Shown here: positions 57,001 to 64,000 of the stretch, piece after piece
Layout: each line of letters opens with the position of its first letter
Position numbering within the stretch: position 1 is the first letter of the stretch
From: Sphagnum compactum
Taxonomy: Eukaryota; Bryophyta; Sphagnopsida; Sphagnales
DNA: 64,000 nt
Reading direction: 5' to 3'
Assembly (NCBI GenBank): GCA_965153455.1
Contig: OZ234495.1
Span: forward strand, 4,712,001 to 4,776,000
Position numbers and translations under genes: made by a program
The notes under the pieces: generated by a model
What the model saw: the letters and a program-made list of their open reading frames with translations, nothing else
Databases searched by the model: none
Told to the model about the DNA's origin: nothing

Positions 57001-59141
57001 CAAAACTCACCCTGAGGTCTAATCACAAATCAATCTAGGTAAATGTTTGCAGAAAAAACACAGAGTTGAAATCAATTGTTTGCAAAATTGGTGATCTGAA
57101 ATACTCATGAAAAGACAAATGTTTGTTTTCCTCATGCAAAGGGGGTATTTCCAAGCTAGCCAGATGACCCACTTTTGGCCAATTGGGTAGTCCATGATAG
57201 TTTTTTTTTCCTTTGCAATTCATTTCAGAATAGTGCCCTAAGAACATACATTCCTCTGGGTGTCTAAACTTGAGACAAGAAGATATTATCTTTTTCGAAA
57301 TGTAACTAATGGCCATCTTTTGTTACATTCGACCCTGTTACAAAATGTGGGTGCAATTCAGTAGTCTCAATTCAATTCACTATTTCTCACTAGATCCTAC
57401 TCGTTAGGATCAGTGAATTCACTATTTTTCACTAGATTCTATTCACTACAATCAGTGAATTCACTCAAAATTCAATGAAATCACTTAACGTATAGAGACA
57501 CCTTTTTATTATAATGTGCACATAATCCAATGCTTGGGAACAATGATATAAGAATTTCACAAAGATCAAGTACTAATTTAGGACTTTGCTATTTTTAAAA
57601 ATTCGAATGCTTTTAAAAGTCCTTAAAACTCTCAAGCCATGTTACGTTCTTTTTAGCTCACAAATGTGTATTTTTTGTGTGTCATCAAAACAGATCATTG
57701 TGGTACTGACAGACGGAGCATTTGCATCTTCAGAGAATGTGACACTCCCAGAGAGCCTCCTACTAGCATCGAATGTGAAGATCTTGCTGTACAAACTCCC
57801 ACAAGCTGATGATTTGGACATATATCTCTCAAACAACTCCCTTCTCAACAGCATTTGCAGGGTGAATGGAACATTTGAGGTGATACAAGAGGATCTGACC
57901 AATCCCCTGTACACAGTAAGGTCTTACTTCTCATACCTTGCAGCCACACTTGAACTGGCAGTCAATGGCAAACCACTGTGGTCCGACATCTACCAGGACT
58001 TTGAGGGGATTGGCCGCAACATCACTTCTGTCACTTCCCCAGGCAAGAAGAAAACACCCCCCTGATACCTACCTCTCTGAAATTCATTCATGTTTTCAAC
58101 CACATTGACCTGGCCATGGTTGCACATTCCATGTAGGGTAGGTACTATAGTTACTCTCGAATCAAGAGAGACAAGATCTGAATTGACAATTTATGTGATG
58201 GTGGTGGCGGTGTGGTGACCTTGAAAATCAAAGCAGCTTTCGGATCTGATGGGCAGTTGTTAGGAGTAGCAGCCATAACTGTCTACATCAATGAGCTTGG
58301 CACCTTGACAGATCTGGTGACTACAGCTCTACAAAACCATACTAAGGGAAATGTTTACCCAACTATTGTCATTGCAAATTGCAGTATTGCGGTGAGCATT
58401 TCAACCATGACACAGTTGGCTAGACAGTCTTGTTGTAAGAGTTCAGGGTTTAGGGTTTAGGGGTCTCTTTGAGCTCTGCCAAAAATTGTTTTAGCTGGGT
58501 GTCAAGAGCTTCATCACAAAACAACTCCCTATCTGCGGAGAGGTATGAGAACAATATTTCACCTTTGTTGCAATGGGTCTTCAGAGCAAAAGTTCCTGAA
58601 GAAGAAGCTTTACTACTCTGAACTCGTCATGTTGCTCTAATCTTTGTTGCAGACTGCAAGTAATTCTATTCCTGCTGCTCAGCGGTGTGGATCAATTGCA
58701 CCACCTGCAAATGGAGGGTTGTGCAACATGACAGATTTCACAAGCAGCCTCGAAAGCATGTCCTGCTGCAGCACATGCAGTGCACCAGGGAATGCAAGTA
58801 CTGTCATTGTTGCAGCAATGAATTCACCATCTAGGACAGTGCTGAAATATGTTGGTGCAATTGTGGGTGGCACAATTGCTGGAGGGCTTGTGGTGTTGGT
58901 GGGCATGTCTGTTCTTTGGAGAGTTTTTTTCTTTTCCAAAGAGAACCACAACCCAAGTATATTATCATCAGAATCAGAACTAGTGACCATGTCTGTTCTT
59001 TCGAGAGTCTTTTGCTTTTCCAAAGGGAACCACAACCCAATTGTATCATCATCAGAACGAAATCAACAAGATGATATACGAGAAGACAGAGAGTCATCAG
59101 CAGAGAATTCTGACATGCCATTGCCTCCTCAAAGAGACTGA
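54074..59141 (+). CDS. VWA_N-VWA-Cache type I membrane protein, copy 2
   Basis: Nine exons: 54074-54266, 54783-54966, 55373-55538, 55906-55955, 56196-56418, 56821-56985, 57694-58042, 58237-58391, 58653-59141. They total 1,974 nt (657 residues, multiple of three). Exons 4 and 5 have exactly the lengths seen in copy 1 (50 and 223 nt). The start is ATG before a hydrophobic stretch (about 17-35, signal peptide ending near AAVQG), and the Cys-rich N-terminal region is conserved. VWA_N signature YDPRIRPWY lies at about 191-199; the VWA first loop is DAGAS, again Gly for the first MIDAS Ser, with SNLTAA and LTDGAF loops present. The Cache domain ends QLLGVAAITVYINELG. A Cys-rich stalk, a transmembrane helix (about 559-585) and a longer cytoplasmic tail with a duplicated 28-residue unit follow. 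It is a tandem paralogue of copy 1, now separated by transposons. The likely role is surface or endomembrane sensing or trafficking; no substrate can be named. Confidence 0.87.
55080..55250. repeat. Minisatellite in intron 2 of copy 2, unit about 30 bp
   Basis: Six units of the type CACTAGTGCTCTAGTACTAC followed by TCTGATCTG, at about 55,080, 55,111, 55,140, 55,170, 55,201 and 55,231. It is absent from the corresponding intron of copy 1. Confidence 0.9.
58043..58236 (+). other. GC-AG intron (intron 7) of VWA/Cache copy 2
   Basis: Donor CCAG/GCAAGA and acceptor AAGCAG/CTTTCGG restore Pro-Ala-Phe-Gly in the Cache domain, exactly as in copy 1. The shared GC donor therefore predates the duplication. 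Confidence 0.8.
58904..59070 (+). repeat. 84-bp in-frame duplication in the cytoplasmic tail
   Basis: CATGTCTGTTCTTTGGAGAG at 58,904 recurs at 58,988 (TCGAGAG variant). Each unit encodes MSVLWRVFFFSKENHNP-like residues followed by a Ser/Glu-rich stretch. The first unit overlaps the end of the membrane helix, so the second places a helix-end-like segment in the tail. Copy 1 has no such duplication. Confidence 0.9.
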
Positions 59142-59468
59142 CCAATAGAGGATTGTAACATGCCATTGCCATCTCAAAGAGACTGATAGCTAGTTTAAAG
59201 AAGATGAGATTTAGGGGATGATAGGCAAATGACCAACCTGACAGTAGTTAGTGTTCACACAAAACAAAGTTTAGTAACAAGGAAGGCCGTCTCCTGATCT
59301 CATCTCTGATTTTCACATCTCGAATGAATTCTACCTTGTTGGCCATACCCATTGAATTCTAAAGCAATCTGGTACTGGATGCATGGGTGAGCAATAACTG
59401 TGTGGATTGCACATGACAACAATTTGCACTTACTGCTGGAAGACCGATCACTTGTGCTACCATGGTCC
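59142..59468. other. 3' flank of VWA/Cache copy 2
   Basis: A second CATGCCATTGCC(T/A)CCTCAAAGAGACTGA segment (about 59,158) repeats the last codons and stop of the gene, a short direct duplication of about 40 bp. Nothing else was recognised. Confidence 0.5.
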
Positions 59469-59548
59469 ACCACCTGGCAATGGAAGGAGTTTGCAACACC
59501 ACAGATTTCATGAGCAGTTTTGAAAGCATGACAAATATGCTGCACCAT
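59469..59548 (+). pseudogene. Decayed fragment of VWA/Cache last exon
   Basis: CCACCTGGCAATGGAAGGAG, TTTGCAACACCACAGATTTC and AGCAGTTTTGAAAGCATGAC match the Cys-rich stalk part of exon 9 of both paralogues (PPANGG, LCNMTDF, SSLESM) with substitutions and small indels. It may extend upstream to about 59,400, where gtgtggattgcac echoes gtgtggatcaattgcacc. It is too short and broken to be expressed. Confidence 0.7.
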
Positions 59549-60144
59549 CACTTAAGAGTGCAGCAGGGAAGTACAGTAGATCTGTTGTTACACATGATGC
59601 ATTTCGGTTGAGTCAAGTCTCTGGGATGGAGCACCATCTTCTTGAGGTCTATCTTGGGGTCCGTCCTGCATTTGGGTCTTTCTGGAAGTTTTGTGCAAGG
59701 CACTTAAGAAGATTAGTGCGAGTTCTGTTTCAGGTCTGAGTGAAGAGCATCAATGAGGAAGCTGGAAGCATGGAGTTCACTTGATCAAAGCTTCAATTTG
59801 TATTGAACCACATACAGTATTGAACACAAAGAAGAAATAAGATTTGGATTCTGAAAAAAAATTCCTGTACAGGTAAATTTTTTTGCCTGATTCGAAAAAT
59901 TCATGGTGGTTGGAAATATATTGGAATTTCTGTGGTGTTATAAGATATTACCAACACAGAAACAAGACTATGTAGGGAGGATTCCTCTCCCCTTCTATTC
60001 ATACCACTGAAGATATACAAATCACAAACCAAGTCTTCATATCTTAACAATCTATGTCAAACCATGGATGGGTGGCACACTAAGCTGTTTTCCTGCATGC
60101 TGTTATCCTACTCGAAAGCACGCTACTGAAATTGGGGTACACAT
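59549..60144. other. Intergenic between convergent genes
   Basis: It holds the 3' ends of two convergent transcription units. I see no recognisable gene or repeat. Confidence 0.45.
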
Positions 60145-62055
60145 CTATCTAAGTGAGGAAGGAGGTGGTGGGGGAGGCGGCATGGAAGACTTGGCCATGC
60201 CCATCCATGCAATCACCCCGACAGCCAGCACAATCCACCCCAGTACATCATACTTGAAGTCATTGTCCTTCTTCTTTGGTCGCTGCACAACTCAATGACA
60301 AACACAGCAATTCATTTAACTTTTTCCTGACATCTCACTGTTGCACAAGGTCACCACTCTATGTTGCAAATGCAAGGACATGATAGACATACATGGATCA
60401 TTATTGCCCTGTAACACTCATTTAAACTGCTGCTCTGGGACCCACCTCAGCAAGAACTTGTGGACAAGTCCTGGAAACTGGAAACAATCTGGATTGGTAC
60501 ACAGTCAGAAAGAACAGTCACAAAGCTTACACATAGGAAGTGCATGAATCATACTCACCTTCGCAGCATTGCCAGTAGCCACAGTAGGCCCGCTTCCCAG
60601 GATGACCTGTTGTGATGCTAGCTGTTTCTGTAGCTCTTGATGCAGTGAGGGAGCCTATGACCCAAAACCCATGATTACTCATTAATACTCCTCTCTAGTT
60701 TCTTCTTTTGCATCCCTATTTTGCTCCATCAAAATTGAGCACAGCAAAAAAACAGTCAGTCCCTGAGTTCCAGTCAGAGAGATGCAGAGGTACCTTTTCT
60801 GTCATCTCCAGTGCCTTCTGATACAGCTCATTGTTGGGCTCCTGCACATCCCACACAGTAGGTCAGGCTCTGTTGAGAACAACTGTAACTTTCCTCTAGG
60901 GTAGTGCAAAAGCCTCAAACTTCTTCTAAACTAGAAAGTTGGAATTTACAGCAACAAGCTGTTTCCCAGTAGGGAACTGGAGCAAATCCAGGATATATTG
61001 TGTGTTCCAAGAGAAGGGAAAAAAGGCACATCACAAGAGCATGTTGTAAACAACATGCGGCTTTCCAGGCTGGTGTAAAACCCTCAAGTTTGCACCAGCC
61101 TCAACTTGATCTCAACTAGAAAGAATGTTGGAATTGTACAAGTTGAAACAGTAGGGAACCCAAGCAATCCAAACATGATAAAATTGTGAGTTGCAAGAGA
61201 AGAGAAAGGGGAGGCAGGCACCACCTCACCTCATCAAGAGCATGTTGGAAACATCGTGCAGCTTTCTTAAAGTAAGCATTAGCCTTGTCAGTGTCCGTCA
61301 CCAGAAAACCCTGTGAAGTACGGGCATTACCAAGGCACCAAAGTGCATCATGCTTACGAGGGTTTATACGAAGAGCTTCCTCAAGCTTTGCCACCGCATC
61401 TGACAAGCACAACAAGTAAGTCCATCTATCCATCCATCCCCAAAGCTCCATCTGACAGACATCATGACAGCATGCATGCACACACACACAACCCAATTAA
61501 AACAACAACAATTTCCTTGTGCAATATTAGGGATGATGCTTATTAGGATACTTCCAAAGGTTACCCTAATTGCTTATTAGGGATGGATGGATGGGTTCCT
61601 AGGAGTTGAAGAGACACTAACCTTGAACCATGTCTATGGAGTCTTGGCCTTGCCTAAAGTGAGCAAGCTCCAAGAGTGCTCCACCCCATCTGGTTAAGTT
61701 CTGACATGCCAACGCAAATCCTCACAATCAGATTCAAAGGGAAATTAGGTCTTTGCAATACCAGGACACAAAATCCAAAGCCACAAAAGAAAAAAAAGAA
61801 AAAAAACCACCCACTCCCCACGACTTCATTCCAGGCTCTCTCTCTGTCTCTCTCTCTCTCAAGAGGAGCTTTGTTTCTCCAAGAGTAGTTCACCCTCTCT
61901 CTCTGCCCAACAAACAAAAGAAGCAACAAGAATACACACACATACACACTTACATCAGGGTCATTGGGTGATCGCGCGTAGTCTGCAGCCGCCTTCTCTC
62001 GCGTCTGCTCGAAAAACATCAACCTCTCCAACTCCTCCCTCTGCATGATATCCAT
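60145..62055 (-). CDS. TOM20: Mitochondrial import receptor subunit TOM20 (plant type)
   Basis: Six exons on the minus strand: 62055-61954, 61700-61622, 61399-61230, 60841-60794, 60654-60559, 60282-60145. They total 633 nt (210 residues), the usual plant TOM20 size. It begins [17 protein letters not shown]; then [14 protein letters not shown] and [20 protein letters not shown] form the TPR-like receptor fold that binds mitochondrial presequences at the outer membrane as part of the TOM complex. A C-terminal tail anchor (residues about 176-195, [20 protein letters not shown]) follows a basic RPKKKD stretch and precedes a Pro7 run. Plant TOM20 is C-terminally anchored, the reverse of animal TOM20, and this gene fits that. 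All splice sites are GT-AG. An in-frame ATG at 62,046 is an alternative start, but 62,055 is first. The 5' UTR carries a (CT)n tract. It is convergent with the VWA/Cache gene. Confidence 0.95.
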
Positions 62056-62167
62056 CCCCTTCTTCAACTCCCGGCCAGATTCTTCTTCTCCTCCTCTGAC
62101 CAAAACCCAAAAACACCGCAAAAGACACAACTCCCTCCGCCACCTTCCTTCCTTCCTTCTCCAACAA

Positions 62168-62172
62168 CACCA

Positions 62173-62203
<31 letters not shown>
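62168..62203. repeat. (CT)n tract upstream of TOM20
   Basis: A CT/GA microsatellite about 115 bp upstream of the TOM20 start codon; on the transcribed strand it reads GA-rich. A second (GA)n tract is at 62,343-62,372. Such tracts are common in plant 5' UTRs and core promoters and may bind GAGA-type factors here. Confidence 0.85.
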
Positions 62204-62341
62204 CCACTAACTCCTAAGAAACAACCTCTTAATCTGCACCAAAATGCTCAAATTTTTTTGAAAAAAAAACTACAACATGAATCGCACAACAAAAGCAAAG
62301 AAATTATCACTACAGGCACACGCATAGTCGCAAGAAAAATC

Positions 62342-62372
<31 letters not shown>

Positions 62373-62460
62373 CAGCGGAAAGAAGACGAGCATCTGTCTA
62401 TGTGTCACATGCCTTGTTGCAGAGCGACAAATGGAGCGAGCGCGTGGTGGAGTCCTACCA

Positions 62461-62600
62461 GTGGTAGCGCAATGGTCGAAATCAACGGTTGCGAAGTGGG
62501 AGGTCGTGGGATCGAATCTCGTCGCCGGCAGCATCTATTGACAGTTTTTGTTTTGCCTCCTTCCTTCCTTCCTGGTACTGCTTTTTTTTTTTTTTTTGGA
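62461..62600 (+). mobile_element. tRNA-derived SINE candidate
   Basis: GTGGTAGCGCAATGG (62,461-62,475) resembles Pol III box A and GGGATCGAATCTC (62,508-62,520) box B, spaced as in tRNA genes. A 16-17 base T run follows at about 62,583, which could serve as terminator. The sequence does not close into a good tRNA cloverleaf, so a SINE or tRNA pseudogene is more likely than a functional tRNA. Confidence 0.5.
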
Positions 62601-64000
62601 TCGGTCTGCCCTTCTTTCAATTTTTAAAGAACCGTCGGTTCTAGTTCTTTAACTAGGCATTCCCGAATCAAAGAACCACTAGTTCTGGTTTTTTTCCTTT
62701 TTCTTTTAAAATTCAAAAAACCCATAGAACGGTCCATTTTTTCATCCAAGATTCAGACAAGAACTGCCGGTTCTTTGGCCGGTTGTCTGGCTCCTCCATA
62801 TTTTTTGAGAACACACAGTTATATTCCAAAACCAATGCACGGAATATTTTAAGAACCGAGAGGTAAGTGAGTGTTATATACTCAGGTTGATAACCGACGG
62901 GTATACGGCTCTAATTCTAAGAACTGCTCAACCTGGTTTTTTTCCTTTGTCAAATTTTGTTCTCTGAATTTATCCAGAATCTATGCTAGCTTCATAATGG
63001 TGTAATTATGCTATTAAAAAAAAATTAGTATATTTTACGGTTTTTATTATTAATCAAAACTTTTTCCCCAACCAACCAAAGGGTTCTAGTCTTTTTATTG
63101 ACCCAAAAAAAAAAATTGAGATTTTTTTCTAGTGAGATTTTGACTAATTTTTCTATTTTTTGGAAATTTTCAAAAAACTTCTTGCATCTCAATTTTTTTT
63201 TAAAAAACAAATCCCTACTTCAACACTAATTATACTATTTTCAGAAATGTTGAAACTTTCACCCCAAAAAATATTCAAATAACAAAATTTAGCAAAGGAA
63301 AATCGGGAAACCCTTTGGAATATTATGGAAAATACTATTTACAACACAAAATCTTTAGAAGGAAATAATTATTGGACACTAAAATATTGAAACTTGCCAT
63401 GGCATTATGATAGGTAAAATAGAATATGGGTATAATCATTGTCACAATATGAGCGTAGACAAAATTAGATTAAAGAGTATCGGTTGTTATGGTTACCCAA
63501 TTTGCAACTAATTAGTTGAATCTTATTGCTTTAAACAAGTTTACCTAATAACCTTCTTTATATTTTTAAAGGAGTGGAGGGGGAATATTTTAATTAGGTG
63601 TTATTTCTTTTGGTGAAGGATCACTTTGATTGATCAATCACAAAAAAAATAAATAAATAAATAAAATTAATATTGGGTACTCCCAATAAAAGCATAAAGG
63701 TGCTCCCCTTTGGCCTTTTTTTTTATAATTCCAACGATCGTGATTCATCAAACTTGGTTTACTTAGAACAACTTTAGGTTTCATAAGTCAAATTCATTCC
63801 TTGGACAATTTCAAACTAGAATTTATTTAGCTCATTCTTAAGTAAAGCAACATGGAAAGGTATTTTTTTAATATATTTTTCAAGTTTTATTTTTTTTCAA
63901 CATTGTGTTCACAAATAGATTTTCAATACTTTCTATACTAAGTTGTATTTCATTTTTATTTAATTGAATTGAATTTAATGAAATTGAATCAATCCAAATT
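62601..64000. other. AT-rich intergenic with GGTTCT/AGAACC cluster
   Basis: 62,625-62,930 contains many AAGAACCG, CGGTTCT and GGTTCTTT words on both strands, like the clusters at 36.4 and 52.8 kb. The remainder is poly-A/T-rich with no gene recognised. Confidence 0.4.

Noticed and set aside
61654-62130. 158-codon minus-strand open frame read as one exon
   Set aside because: Only the [12 protein letters not shown]... part (62,055-61,954) is TOM20; the rest reads through the intron, as the GT donor and the next exon show.

Overview
This looks like a nuclear segment of a land plant. Protein-coding genes are split into many short exons with GT-AG introns, and one gene encodes the plant type of mitochondrial receptor TOM20. 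There are fragments of chloroplast-type phosphoglycerate kinase, stromal-type HSP70, class III peroxidase and germin-like genes. The background is AT-rich and full of transposon remains. The two VWA/Cache membrane-protein genes and the low gene density make me favour a seed-free lineage such as a fern or lycophyte, but that is inference; the window has no species-specific marker I can name.

Three intact genes are supported. Two paralogues of a type I membrane protein with the order VWA_N, VWA, Cache, transmembrane lie in the same orientation about 45 kb apart (5,191-9,507 and 54,074-59,141). Each resolves into nine exons whose summed lengths are exact multiples of three (635 and 657 residues). 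Both use a GC-AG seventh intron and both carry Gly in place of the first Ser of the MIDAS motif. A decayed copy of the last exon lies just after the second gene. TOM20 (60,145-62,055, minus, six exons, 210 residues) is convergent with the second paralogue.

The middle of the window is dominated by rolling-circle transposons (Helitrons). One formerly autonomous copy (19,443-25,995) carries a Rep/PIF1-helicase polyprotein broken by four stops and one frameshift. It is followed head to tail by three non-autonomous copies (to 27,993). Upstream are further 5'-end copies at 14,308, 14,427 and 18,000, between which lie a multi-exon PGK pseudogene, an HSP70 fragment and a peroxidase fragment. Two minus-strand copies (32,687-34,880) include a germin-like fragment. 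The left edge of the window (471-3,555) holds more minus-strand Helitron ends of other subtypes, one sharing its interior with the 26.9-27.7 kb copy but having a different 3' end.

From about 36.6 to 51.9 kb lies a very AT-rich block crowded with the word GAAACAT and its complement. On its minus strand are broken pieces of a Mutator-like (MULE) transposase gene, from a zinc-finger-like part near 51.7 kb to the catalytic and WHVxRxW-like parts near 39.9-42.1 kb. A solo-LTR candidate (49,315-50,397) interrupts it. Two TIR elements (10,329-10,569 and 13,132-13,505), a tRNA-like SINE candidate (62,461-62,600) and many minisatellites fill much of the rest.
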